Source: Tetradesmus obliquus (Eukaryota; Chlorophyta; Chlorophyceae; Sphaeropleales; Scenedesmaceae). Taken from it: a stretch of DNA of 64,000 nucleotides. Below the pieces are notes generated by a model that saw only the letters and a list, made by a program, of their open reading frames with translations, ran no database searches and was not told where the DNA came from. The position numbers and the translations under genes are program-made. This document shows, piece by piece, positions 47,602-58,660 of this stretch (the first letter of the stretch is position 1; the number at the start of each line of letters is the position of its first letter). Location of the stretch: positions 4,450,501 to 4,514,500 of the forward strand of contig CP126201.1 in the NCBI GenBank assembly GCA_030272155.1, written 5' to 3'.

Positions 47602-47909
47602 GTTAGGGTGGATCAGCACGCTGCTGCGTGATTGTCAGGAGTTGAACTTTGCACTGCTGCTGTGGTGCATATCGGTTTGTGCTAACTAGCATCGGCCGTG
47701 CACAATCTCTCACGAGGTGACACTGAAATCCAGTGGGGTGTGTTTGCTGAAATGAACATGCCCTGCCATTTCAAACCCTGTCACATGTTGCTCGCTTGAA
47801 GGTTGCCGGTCGAGACAGCGGCAGAGCAATTAGTACATTCGTGGAAAATCCCATCTGCATCAGTGATCGTATATCCAACTGCCTGCATCGTGCCTAAGCA
47901 CCGCGCGTG
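47602..47909. promoter_or_regulatory. Bidirectional promoter region
   Basis: 308 bp separate the divergent starts of the PqqB-like gene (47601, minus) and the small gene at 47910 (plus), so both promoters must lie here or overlap the first exons. No clear TATA box was recognised. Confidence 0.4.
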
Positions 47910-49294
47910 ATGAGCAAGCAGAGCGGGCTCGACTGGAAGGCACTTCTCCAGCAGAAGCCACCACCTTCATCTGTAGTAAAGAAATCAGCGCTCAAGTCCC
48001 GCCAAGGCGCACATCACACACCCAGCACGCCCCTAGCTAGTAGCAGCACAGGCTCATTAGTGGCAGACCAGCAGCAACAGCAGCAGCAGACAGGCAGCAG
48101 CATACCTTTCCTGCTGCTGCCAGTTGCCATACCAGAACAACAGGAAAACAAGTGAGCGTCATTTACTATCGTCTGCTGGCGCAGCCTCCCTTCGTTAGGT
48201 CAACATCAGCAGCACTGCGGCAGTGCGGTCACCGGGTGCATCAACCTGCAACAACTTGCACGTGCAGCAGTTGTACAGCATATGGTAGCAGCAGAGATGC
48301 GGACAAGCTGTCATCAAGTGTGCTTCTGTCAAGTGTGCTTCTGGTGCTGCATCTTACTTCAGTCTGCTGCTGCATGTGATCACACTGCAGGGTGCCCACT
48401 GACCAGCCTGCAGCTGACCTGTTAGCGAAGCTCGCGCAGCTAAAGCAGAAGGCCGCGAGCTTAGCAGATGCAGCAGCGGCAGCCAAGCAACCAGGTGAGT
48501 CTGCCAGGACATCGTACCATCTGCGCGTTGAGCAAGGCAGGGACAGCCACTGCTGCACTGAACTTGCTTTGCAATTGGACTTCAGGTGCTTTGCTGTATC
48601 AAGTCGCTAGGCATCCTCTACTTCTGGTGGTGGCCTTGCATTGCACTTGACACCAAATGTAACAAGCATTCTTATGCTTACACCCTCAACTTGCTGCATA
48701 CACAGCGCCAGACCCTGCTGTGCTTCTACCATCCATTCTCCACTGCATCTTCTGCATATGGCAGCAGCAACATGATATTCAACAAACCAAACCCTCATCT
48801 ACTGGCAACCTGACTCTCTGCTGCCGGACATGCTGTTGATGGTTGCAGCTGCAGCAGGCAGCGCAGCAGCTGCACAGCTGCTGCAGCGTCCACCCATCCT
48901 GCAAGACCCTCTGCCCCCACCAGACCATATCATAGCACCAGACGCATGGCTTCTGAGCAGCAGCAGCAGCAGCAGCAGTGATGGGGAGCCAGACGAGTTT
49001 CCTGCAAGCAGCAGCGGCCGTTTCCTGCAAGAGCAGCAGCGGGACAGCCGGGGCTTTGCTCATGCGAGTGCCAGAACAGCAGCAGTGCCTGGTGGCGATG
49101 CTGTCAGCATGGCGACAAGTTTGACTGGTCAAACTAACGACAGCTCGTCGTTGCTGACAACTGCTAATAGCCCTGACAGGCGGGTGCAGCAGGCGCTGGC
49201 GCGGATACGGCAGCTGCAGCAGTGCACGCATGACGCGCTAGAAGAGGGAGGGCTGCAGCAGATTGCAGAAGAGCCGCAGGCCTCGTGGGCATGA
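47910..49294 (+). CDS. Uncharacterised low-complexity protein
   Basis: Proposed exons 47910-48151, 48391-48494 and 48849-49294, with matching phases (AA|G, G|CT), give 263 residues. Seen: start MSKQSGLDWKALLQQKPPP, a Gln run, an Ala/Lys/Leu helix (LLAKLAQLKQKAASLADA), a Ser run followed by acidic DGEPDEFP, and a C-terminal helix with coiled-coil character (RRVQQALARIRQLQQ). No domain was recognised. The third exon start is the weakest point; an alternative acceptor near 48708 leads to a stop. A nuclear or cytosolic regulatory or scaffold protein would fit the composition, but that is not evidence of function. Confidence 0.5.
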
Positions 49295-50733
49295 CTGGAT
49301 GGATGCTTCCATATAATTGGCAGCAGCTGGAGCATGATATCTTTTGTGATAGTTGAACAGATGACAGATGAAGGTGGGCAAGCTGTTGTCAGTTTGACCG
49401 CAGCTCTGTGGCGGCCAGCTGTGAACAGTCAGGGGCGTTGTGCCAGCTGTTGAGCTTTGCTGCGGTGTTGCTTGAAGCATGCTGACAGCCGCGGGTCGCG
49501 GATGAGGGAGAGTGTGTTCACTGCAGCTGCTGCGAAAGCAGCCGTCAGCTGCTGAGCCTTGCTGTATAATTGGTGAGCCCCGTGTGTGGCCCAGGTGATG
49601 CATCTGGTGGGTGCGGTTGTTGCTGCAGCTGCAGCTGGCGGCAGCTCAGCAGGTTGTACAAGGTTGACAGCAGGGGCCCAGCTCCACCACGTGATTTGAT
49701 GGTTGCGCCCAACTTCAAGCAACAGGTGCATGTTAATGACGGCAATTTGAGTACGTGTGGTGTACCTACAGAGTGCTGCATGCCTCTTCCTTGCATTGAG
49801 CTGGTGCCATGCTGTTCAGTGACGCTTGTTGCTGCACACGTGTGGCAGTTTTGGGCGGTCGGGTGCATAGGTTGCGCTTATTTCTGGCTGCAGAGGCTTG
49901 TAGATATCAAATGTGCAGCGGTACATGCGCACACAGTGTCTCAGCGCAACACAGCGGGTGCAACTCCAAAAAGTTGTCAGTCCAAGGATTTTGTCTTGGC
50001 GAGATACTGACGCATTGAAACAACGCAGATTACGTCTCAATGTTCCCTGAATTCTGCGTGAAAACAAGGATTCGGGCTTCGGTGTCACCACGAGCAGACG
50101 TGGACGGTGCCACTCGCGACACTTGCACCACATGTATGGCCCTCCCATAAAATTCAACTGCACTTCACGTTATCAGTATTCATCAACAAGCACAACGTTC
50201 GTTTACGTGGCGCTAATAGACAGGAGATAGGATAGGGGAGCCTGGTGCAGATGCGTGCTTGAGGTGAGAGCTACCATTTTAGGTAACACCACTATCTTAG
50301 GGGCTCAAAAAATGTTATCATTACGTAGGGCCGCGCGTTTCGGCAAGCGGTGGCCAGGCACTCGTACAATGGCGCGGCATTTGAGCAAGCCAGGGACCCT
50401 TGCTGCAATTGGAGGCGTCCACAGCTATAGTTGCAACTAGTAGAAACGTTTTGATAAGCTCAATTGCGCCTTGGCGTGCACGACATCAGATACGCCTTTG
50501 CTGCTGCTGCTGCCTCTTATGCAGGAAAAGCTTGCTCCTGGGCCATCCAGGACACGTGCAGGAAGCTCATTGGAGCCAAAACAGTTTGAATTACAATAGT
50601 ACGCCTGGCTTCCATCTGAGGCTGAGGCAGGCGTAGCAGTGGCACAACAGTACGCTGACAGCCGCTCAGCATCGGCTGAGCCAAGCTGCGAGGCATTGGT
50701 GCCAGCAGCAGCCCCGTAGCAGCTGACTGCGCC
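49295..50733. other. Region without a recognised gene
   Basis: Nothing convincing seen apart from short open frames. It should hold the 3' UTR of the small gene and the promoter of the armadillo-repeat gene. Confidence 0.4.
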
Positions 50734-52467
50734 ATGTCATCGGCATTGTCATCTCCTGCTGTTTTGGGCCGGAGCCCAGCTAAAAAAGCGCCTGGCAGCA
50801 ACGCAGCCAGCAGCAATCCCAGCAGATGCTGCAGCCCAGTCAGCGCTGCAAAGCATGTGCCGCTCTGTGGCGGCCTGCAGCCAGCTGCCAGGCGGGGCAA
50901 CAGCAGCAGCAGCAGCAGCAGTAGCAGCCCCACGGTATGTCTAAGCAGCGCATCCGCTGCAGCTAGTGCCAGCAGAAGTCATGCTGCAATGCAAAGTGTC
51001 TGCCTTAGTCAGAGGATGCAGTCGCATCTGGCCTTCTCAGCAGGGCCAATGCCTGCAGGGCGTAAGTCACCCCTAGGGTTTTCCCAGCAAGGTGTAGCCA
51101 GCCCCCGTAACCACAGCGCAGGGTTCATCTGCCGTAGCACGGCTGCAGGAGGCAGCACAGGCAGCAGCAGCGGCGGAGGTGCCAGCAACGAACACATACC
51201 CCGTGCTACAAGCCCTATCTCAACTGCTGAGCTGTACGCATCAGCACCTGGCAGCAGCAGCAGCAGCAGCAGCAGTGGCTATGCAAGCTCACGCGAGCAG
51301 CAGCAGCAGCAGCAGGGCAGCAACAGCAGTGACAGCCCGATGTCATCTACAGCTGCTGCAGCAGCTGCTGCGGGCCCTGCAGCAGCAGAGGCACTGCCAT
51401 CTGCTGGCCTGCTGCCAGCACTTGGCAGCACAGCAGCAGCTGCAGCAGCAGCGGAGGCAGCAGCAGCAGTGACGGCCACAACCTCTGTGGCAGGGCTCTC
51501 TGAGCTTACTGATGTCGAGCTGTTGGAGGTGCCACAGCCGGCGGCAGCAGCGGCAGCAGCAGCAACAGCGGCGGCAGTTGCCGGCGTGTTAGGGCAGCCG
51601 CTGCAGTCGGAGTTGCAGGACTTGTTTACGCTGCTGCAGATGCAGGTGAGGGGCGGCTGCCCAGTTCTTAAACACTAAAAGCTAAAAGCTAAAGCTGAAA
51701 GCTTGCGTGTGTGTGCTTGCCACCTTCTTGATAACCCATCCACTCTGTTCTCCATGAGCGTGCAGCGTGCCTGCCTGAGTCTTGCCAGTAAAGCGGCCCA
51801 CACAACAAGCAGTCCAGTGCTGCAACTCTATCTCATCAGGCTAGCAACTCACAGCCACACACTGTCTGCCTGTCTTCAACATCATCAACATTCTGTTGCA
51901 CATGGTGCGCAGGTGTCTGGCTCTCTGCCGGCGCAGCAGCAGGTCGCCACGCTCACCTCAATCGTCAAGCATGCAGCAGCGCAGCACGTGCCCCTAGCCG
52001 CAGTATTGCAGCCGGCGCGCCTGTCCCTGCTGGCGCAGCTCCTGCATGCGGAGCCCTCGGTTGCGGTTCTGGCCGCCGAGGTTTTGTGCCGGGTGTGCAG
52101 CCAGGAGCTACAGCCCTGGGGCAGCCAGCTTGCAAAGATTGTGCCAGATCTGTTGGCAGTAGTGGAGCAGTGCAACAGCAGCAGTGGTAGTCGCAGCAGT
52201 AGTGCAGGCGGCAGCAGTAGCGAGGCAGCGGACAGCAGCAGCAGCAGCAGCAGCAGCAGCGCTGGCGATGCAGAAGGGATGGAGCTCGGGGATCATCATC
52301 ATCATCAGCAGCAGCAGCAGCGGCTGCCGCTGCTGTTCTTTGCAGTGAGTGCGCTGGTGCGCATGAGCAGTGACAGCGCTGTGGCTGCTGCTGTGGTGGC
52401 GGCTGGGGGCGTGCCTGTGCTGGTGCATGCGCTGAGGGTGTCGCCGCCTGCAGTGTGCCAGGTGAGG

Positions 52468-52504
<37 letters not shown>

Positions 52505-53496
52505 ATATCTGATTTATTGCGCAATGAAGCTCGTAGCTGCCGCAGCTGTTGGAAACAACATGAAGCGTGTAAGAGATGGAGCTGGTTTGGCATTGTGTGA
52601 CAAATGCGAGGTTGGCAGATTAAGGGCAGCAGGTGGTGTTACAGCAGCTGCTGCATAGGCATGCATGATGTGCTGCATGGTGATGGATCTGCTGGCAAGG
52701 GTCAAGCGCAGTGATGTGTTCCTGAAGATGCTGCTGCTGTGTCTGCTGCTACTCACCATACCATTTGGTGCTGCCACCTTCGCTGCTGCTGCAGGTCACC
52801 ACCTTCTCTCTGTTCAGGCTAATGCGGGAGGTGGATGGGGACCTGACTGAGGACCAGCTCAGCAGCTACACCTCACCAGCAGCAGCAGTCAATGGCAGCA
52901 GCAGCAGCAGCAGTGAGGCTGGCAGCAGCCAGGATGAGCTGCTGCTGCTGCAGTACGTGCGCCACGGCGCGTTCAGCAAGCTGTGTGCTGTGATGGGTGC
53001 CGGGCAGGGCCAGGGGAGTGCCCATGAGCTGGCCTTCAGCATGCTGCTGTCGCTGGCGCTGCTGCCGCAGGCGCAGCGGCTGGTGGCAGACCGGGGCGAG
53101 GTGGCCAGCATTGTGCAGGTGAGTTGGAGGGCTGTAGGACTGATGTGCTGGTGGGATAAAGGGCTGCAGGTTGGGGGAAGGGGGGCAAGGGCGCAGGCGC
53201 AGCGGCTGGTGGCGGATTGGGACGAGGTGGCCAGCATTGTGCAGGTGCGGGGGGCTGTGACGGGGGCTGGGCTGCTTGGTAAGGCGTGTGTGCATAGTGA
53301 CGGCATTCATGCAGGTGAGGGGAAGAGGAGGGGGGGAGGGCTGTGGGGCAGGTGTCTGGCTGGATTGTTTGAGTGGGGCATGTGTGGATGGTGGCGGCAA
53401 TTGTGCAGGATGAAGAACGGCTGTGGTGGCGGTTGGGCTGGGCTGCTTGGTGGGTGCTGCGTGCATGGTGGCGGTGCTTGTGGCCTACACGTGACG

Positions 53497-53538
<42 letters not shown>

Positions 53539-53612
53539 CTGCAGGTGCTGTCCTCCAGCAGCAGCCCTGCCACGCGCTCATGCTGATCCTGCTGCTGCTC
53601 CTGCTGCTGCTC

Positions 53613-53643
<31 letters not shown>

Positions 53644-55331
53644 CGGTGCCTGCAGGTGCTGTCCTCCAGCAGCAGCGCCGCCACGCGCCTTGAGGCGATG
53701 CTGGTGCTGGGCCGGCTGGCTGGGCTTAATGCATGTGCGTCGTAAAGTTCGCACTGAAATCAATACTGCTGCTGTTGCTGCTGTAGGTGCTGTGTTCCAG
53801 CAGCTCCCCTGCCACGCGCCTTGAGGCGATGCTGGTGCTGGGCCGGCTGGCTGCGCGCTGCGTGGCAGTGCAGCAGGATGCGGTGCGGGAGGGGGCCGTG
53901 CCCCCACTGGTGGACATGATGCAGGCCGGTGAGTTGGCTGTGGTTTGATGCAGGAGTTGGAGTTGGGGTTGATTGGAAGCCTGAGGTTTGAAGCTTGGAA
54001 GTGTTGTTGTGGCCAAAGCAGATGAGTCAGCGCATGCGTGGACACTGCCATATACGGCAGGGGCCTGTGCCCCCACTGGTGGACATGATGCAGGCCGGTG
54101 AATGTGATGCAGGCATTGAGGTTGATGGTCTGCGATTTGAGGTTATAGCTTTGGTTGGAGCCAAGCAGCTGAGTCAGCGCATGCATACTCCTCCTCATGC
54201 AAGAGGGGCAATGCCTCCACTGGTGGACATGACGCAGGCCGTTGAGTTGCCTAAAATTTTTATTTGGGTTGCTGAGTGTGCTGCCCTTGTCAGCCTGCTT
54301 ACCAAACTTGACATGCTGCCATGCAGGCACTGACGAGGAGCGCTGCCACGCCTCCCGCCTGCTGGCGCTGCTCGGGCAGCACGCTTCGACCCATCAGGTC
54401 ATACTGCAAGCCGGCGCGCTGCCGGTCGTGCTGCGCGTGCTGCGCGACCGCGGCCACCGCGCGCCACCCGGCCTGACCCTGCAGCCCGCCACAGCACCTG
54501 ACGGCAAGCCCCTGGCAGTCTGGCAGGCAGCACACGCTGCTTACAATGCAGCACTGGCTGAGGGAGCCACGAGTGAGGCTGCAAGCACGGCAGCAGCAAT
54601 GGCTGCCTCTGCTGCTGCTGCTGCGGGAGGGTCTGGTGCAGCAGAGGATGCCAGCAGCATCAGCAGCAGCAGTTTGCTTGAGATGCCGCAGCAGCAGGAG
54701 CAGCAGGAGCAGCATGCAGAGGCAGGCTTTTCAAGCCCCAGCAGCAGCAGCAGCAGTGAGCAAGTGGCAGCAGCAACAGCGGCAGCGACCTCGGCTGTGA
54801 CTGTTGGCCCCAGCCTGGTGCTTGAGCAGGCTGTGGGCGTGGTGTGCATGCTGGTGCACAACCCTGACAACCACTTTGCCATGGTGGGGGAGGGGCTGGT
54901 GCCACTGCTGGTGTCGCTGCTGCACAGAGGTGAGTGGGGTAGCATACGTTTTGTCGTCATTGTGTAAGTGCGTAGCTTTGCAGTTAGTGCATTTAGATAT
55001 GTGTGCTGTGGTGGGGGAGGGCCTGGTGCCGCTGCTGGTGTCGCTGCTGCATAGAGGTGAGTGGGGTAGCATATGTTATGTTGCCATTGCATGACTTTGG
55101 ACTTACTGCACCAAACATGTTTGCCATGGGTCGGGGAGGGCCTGGTGCTGCTGCTGGTGTCACTGCTGCATAGAGGTGGGCGGCTGGGGCTGATTTGACC
55201 AGCGACATAGTTATTTGAAAGGTTGAGTTTGTAGTGGCTGCATTACCTTGCATATGTTGGACATGTGCATTGCACCTGCATTGCGCCTGTGCCGAGACAT
55301 GCACCAGTCAAGGATGGCGCCTCACCTTGTG

Positions 55332-55380
<49 letters not shown>

Positions 55381-58300
55381 AGAGACGCCGGGCAAGACCC
55401 TGACGTATGCTCTGGCCAGCCTGCTGATGCTGGCCATTGCGGAGCCACGCCACGCAGCGGTGGTGGCACGCACAGGTGCGCCTGCTGCTGCTGCTGCTGC
55501 TGCTGCACTGTGGCAAACTTGCATGCCTGACTGGCAGTGCAGAGTGCTAGCTGTGTGCGACTTGCTGCCAGTGATGCCCATAATGTTGCTGGTGCTGCTG
55601 CTGCTGCTGCAGGCGCGGTGCCTCTGCTGGTGCTCATCTCGCGTGAGGGCAGCCACCGGCCGGTCAACCGTGAGCTGGCTGCTGCGCTGCTGGCGGTGCT
55701 GTGCCGCAGCCAGGACGTGCAGGTGGACGTGGTGGCAGCAGGCGGCATTCCCGCACTGGCGAGGTGAGCATATGCTGCAATGTACGTGCTGTAATTTGCT
55801 TATGACACTGCGGGGAGGATGCCTTGGCATCAGGGTGTGCAGGTGGACGTGGTGGCGGCAGGCGGCATCCCCGCCCTGGCGAGGTGAGACAGTTAACACC
55901 ATGTTACATGCTTGTACATGTTTGGGTAACAGGCACCACAGAGCTTCAGCTGGGATGCTTGACATATGCCACAGCATTGGTGACAGCTCTGTAACATGTC
56001 TACGTCACCTGCATGCAATGCAATGTACCTGCCCTTGCAGGCTGATGGCGGAGGGCACGGACAATGCGCGGTGCAACGCCTCTGCCGATTGATCATATTC
56101 AACACATAAATTAACGCTACCCGACATGATGTTCACCTTGTTGCTGCAGGCTGATGGCGGACGGCGCGCGCTGCTACGCCAACATGCTCAACACCCAAAC
56201 GCACTGCAGTCGACTGAAAACTCTGTGCACAACGGCATGTTTTGCTGTCCTGCTGCAGATTGATGGCGGAGGGCACAGATGGCGCGCGCTGCTACGCGTG
56301 TGAGGCGCTGGCGCAGATCGCGTCCGGCACGGACGTGCGCTGCCGGCTGGTGGCACGTGCTGGGGCGCTGGCGCCGCTGCGGAGTATGCTGGCTCCTGGC
56401 GGCAGCTCACTCAGCACGCTATGGGCGGCGCGGCTGCTGAAGGTGCTGGTGCAGGTGCGCTGCAAGCGATACGGGATAAATTGTGTTCAGTGGGTGCTGG
56501 GTACGCATGGCTTTGCGTCAGCGTGGATGTGCTGGCTGTGAATTGTGTGTGTTGCTCAGCATGGTGTGCGCCGCTGCGGTCCATTCTGTTTCCTGGTGGC
56601 AGCTCATTGAGCACGCTGTGGGCTGCGCGGCTGCTGAAGGTGCTGGTGCAGGTGCGCATCTGCCACAGCACAACCCGCTGCGTACCCTGCCTTGCCAAGT
56701 GCTGCTGCGCCCAATGAGTGCTGTTTTGGCTGGCAGAGCTAGCGCCTGATTCAGGTTTCAGCTCGACGTGCATCCTTGATATGTTACAGTGCTGTCTTCT
56801 TCTGTCAAAGAGGTTGCTGTGCGGTCTTGCCCTGATACCAATTGGTGGTGTTTCTTGTGATTTGCAGGAGCACAGCGCGCTGCGGGAGGTGGCAGAGGTG
56901 CCGGGCCTCATTGCACTGCTGCCAGAGGTGCTGGGCAGGCGCCCTCTGCGCCAGCAGCAGCAGCAGCAGCAGGATGAGCTGCCACCAACAGCAGCAGGCA
57001 GCACAGCATCCAGCCCGCACATTGTGCCGGGCGTAACGACCAGCAGCAGCAGCAGTGTGAACGGCGGTGTGAACATGGCATCGATGGATGTGGAAGTTCA
57101 GGGTGAAGTTGCCAGTGCTGCTGCTGCTGACGCTGACCTGGAGAAGGCACAGGCGCAGCTGGCCTGGGTGGTGGCGGCACTGGCTGCCAACCGCCTGACA
57201 CGGTGAGCTTGCGTGTGTGTGTGTGGATGGATTGTGCTCTGGTCTGTCAAAAGCACCAGCTGCACCTATTCTGTCTGTGCGTGCGCTGTGCTGCCATGTC
57301 TTCTTGCAGGGGCGTCATTGCTGACGTGGGCTGCTTTTTAATCTGCCCCCTGGTAGCCACACATCTTTTTGTAGCGACTTTTTTGCTGTACTCTGACAAC
57401 TTGCTGTCGTCTAACATGTGCAGTGGCATCATAAAGCGGAGGTGGGCTGCTTCCTCATCCGGCCCCTAGTAGCTATGCTGCGTGTATGTTCCGTGTCTGC
57501 TACCTGTGTTTTGTGCTGTGTGCTGTGGCAGCTGCCTGCAGAGGTGTCACTGCCAAGGCCGGCTACCTGACTCCATCACACCGCACAAAGCACACCTGAC
57601 TCTTTTGTCTCTGCTCTCCTGCAGGGGCGTCATCTCCGGAGTCGGCTGCTTCCTCATCCGGCCCCTAGTGGCCATGCTGCGAGAGGCCCAGGCTGGCTGT
57701 GGAGCAGGGCTGGGCCTGGCAGATGTGCTGTGTGCTGACAACTGTCTGCTTGCAGGAGTGTTACCTCTTGGACTGGCTACTTCCCCATCACACAAGTCAC
57801 ATTAAGTCCTCCACTGTTTTGCTCTGCCTCAAACATCTTTGTGCAACGTGCATGTCTCTGCTCTCCTGCAGGGCCGTCATCTCTGAGGTGGGCTGCTTCC
57901 TCATCCGGCCCCTCGTAGCTATGCTGCGAGAGGCCCAGGCCGGCTGTGGAGCAGGGCTAGGCCTGGCTGACGTGCTGTGTGCTGATAACTGTCTGCTTGC
58001 AGGAGCGTCACCTCTTGGGCTGGCTACTTCCCCAGCACAGACAGTCCTGCACTGTTTTACTCTGCGTAAAACATCTTTGTGCAACGTGCATGTCTCTGCT
58101 CTCCTGCAGTGGCGTCATCTCTGAGGTTGGCTGCTTCCTCATCCGGCCCCTAGTAGCCATGCTGCGAGAGGCCCAGGCCGGCTGCGGGGCGGGCCTGGGC
58201 CTGGCTGACGTGCTCGAAGGCCTGGCCAACAGCAGGCAGGCCGCTGCCGCTGCTGCGCTGAGAGGGTTGAGCAGGGCCGATGACCGGCTGGCTGCGCTGG

Positions 58301-58404
58301 TCAACGCTGAGCTGGCGTTGCAGCTGTGGCTGGGGCACCGGGTGGAGCTGCCTCGGCTGGCGGAAGAGGGGATCGCATCTGATTGGTACCCGCCAATGGA
58401 GTGA
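50734..58404 (+). CDS. Armadillo-repeat protein
   Basis: Ten exons: 50734-51645, 51913-52461, 52795-53118, 53787-53928, 54327-54929, 55383-55475, 55613-55763, 56259-56454, 56868-57202, 58110-58404. They sum to 3,600 nt (1,199 residues) with every phase matching. The first 300 residues are Ser/Ala-rich and likely disordered. After that come repeated ARM-type helices: VAAGGVPVLVHAL, ATRLEAMLVLGRLA, REGAVPPLVDMMQAG, LQAGALPVVLRVLRD, VGEGLVPLLVSLL, GAVPLLVLISREG, VAAGGIPALARLMAEG, ARAGALAPLRSML, and EVGCFLIRPLVAML. These form an alpha-solenoid binding surface; partner and pathway are unknown. Poly-Ser, poly-Gln and poly-Ala inserts interrupt the repeats. Almost every intron holds copies of the adjoining exon edge, so other splice choices are possible; the model uses the copy that extends into the full exon. 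Confidence 0.85.
53191..53250 (+). repeat. Echo of ARM exon-3 donor edge
   Basis: Repeats the last about 55 nt of exon 3 and its donor (CAGCGGCTGGTGGC through GCATTGTGCAG|GTGCGG), about 125 bp into the next intron. The frame would read AQRLVADWDEVASIVQ against AQRLVADRGEVASIVQ in the exon. Confidence 0.9.
53541..53727 (+). repeat. Two echoes of ARM exon-4 acceptor edge
   Basis: Copies at 53541-53580 and 53651-53727 precede the real exon 4 at 53787. Both keep a CTGCAG or CCTGCAG acceptor and GTGCTGTCCTCCAGCAGCAG. The second continues through ATRLEAMLVLGRLAG before diverging. Confidence 0.9.
54059..54250 (+). repeat. Two echoes of ARM exon-4 donor edge
   Basis: CCACTGGTGGACATGATGC and the GGCCG|GT donor are repeated at 54059-54102 (GTGAAT donor kept) and at 54203-54250 (donor changed to GTTGAG without a GT at the junction). 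Confidence 0.85.
55006..55180 (+). repeat. Two echoes of ARM exon-5 donor edge
   Basis: The exon end GGGGAGGGGCTGGTGCC through CATAGAG|GTGAGT recurs at 55006-55080 and 55119-55180. The first echo also copies about 30 nt of intron sequence (GAGTGGGGTAGCATA), showing that the duplicated segment spans the junction. Confidence 0.92.
55836..55890 (+). repeat. Echo of ARM exon-7 donor edge
   Basis: GTGCAGGTGGACGTGGTGGC through CTGGCGAG|GTGAGA repeats the end of exon 7 (55720-55769) about 115 bp downstream, with the donor kept. Confidence 0.92.
56031..56185 (+). repeat. Two echoes of ARM exon-8 acceptor edge
   Basis: TGCAG|GCTGATGGCGGAGGGCAC at about 56035-56090 and TGCAG|GCTGATGGCGGACGGC at about 56146-56185 precede the real exon 8 at 56259, which itself begins ATTGATGGCGGAGGGCACAG. 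Both echoes keep the acceptor and the phase, but run into stops or diverge. Confidence 0.9.
56570..56657 (+). repeat. Echo of ARM exon-8 donor edge
   Basis: The last about 85 nt of exon 8 (reading GGSSLSTLWAARLLKVLVQ) and the GTGCGC donor are repeated about 200 bp into the next intron, the coding sense unchanged for 19 residues. Confidence 0.92.
57299..57995 (+). repeat. Four echoes of ARM last-exon acceptor edge
   Basis: Before the real exon at 58110 there are four copies: about 57299-57360, 57410-57480, 57600-57760 and 57850-57995. All have a CAG acceptor followed by GGCGTCAT or a near variant and GTGGGCTGCTTCCTCAT (GTCGGC in the third). The last two form a tandem repeat of about 243 bp that includes the intron end and continues for about 40 codons (to GLGLADVL) before diverging. 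Confidence 0.93.
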
Positions 58405-58528
58405 TGCGTTGAGCTGCATGATTGTCAAATCGGATGGCCTGATCGGGACCAGCCTGGTGCATTTGTCGTCCGTGGCTGCTTGTCATTCGGTTGGATTAGC
58501 ATGCGTCACAATCATGACATGGGTTGAA

Positions 58529-58660
58529 GCCGATGGCCGGCTGGCTGCGCTGGTCAACGCTGGTCAACACTGGTCAACGCTGAGCTGGCTCTGCAGCTGT
58601 GGCTGGGGCACCGGGTGGAGCTGCCACGGCTGGCTGGCGAGGCGCCCGACATGGAGTGAT
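58529..58660 (+). repeat. Echo of the ARM coding end beyond the stop
   Basis: Sequence matching the last exon from GCCGATGACCGGCTGGC to the ATGGAGTGA stop recurs after the real stop, with a 12-nt unit (CTGGTCAACGCT) partly triplicated and an internal deletion. It is a partial copy of the gene end, not a separate gene. Confidence 0.85.

Noticed and set aside
48705..48830. An exon of the 47910 gene starting near 48708
   Set aside because: In phase with the donor at 48494 it runs into a stop at once before the Ser-rich region; the acceptor at 48848 keeps the long open frame.
53596..55382. CTG/CAG tracts as disease-like expansions or mobile elements
   Set aside because: Such tracts occur throughout the window in exons and introns alike; they are a general feature of this genome, not a local event.
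57299..58109. Mutually exclusive alternative exons in the ARM gene
   Set aside because: The copies repeat only one edge of the exon and lack the opposite splice site, so they cannot act as complete cassette exons.
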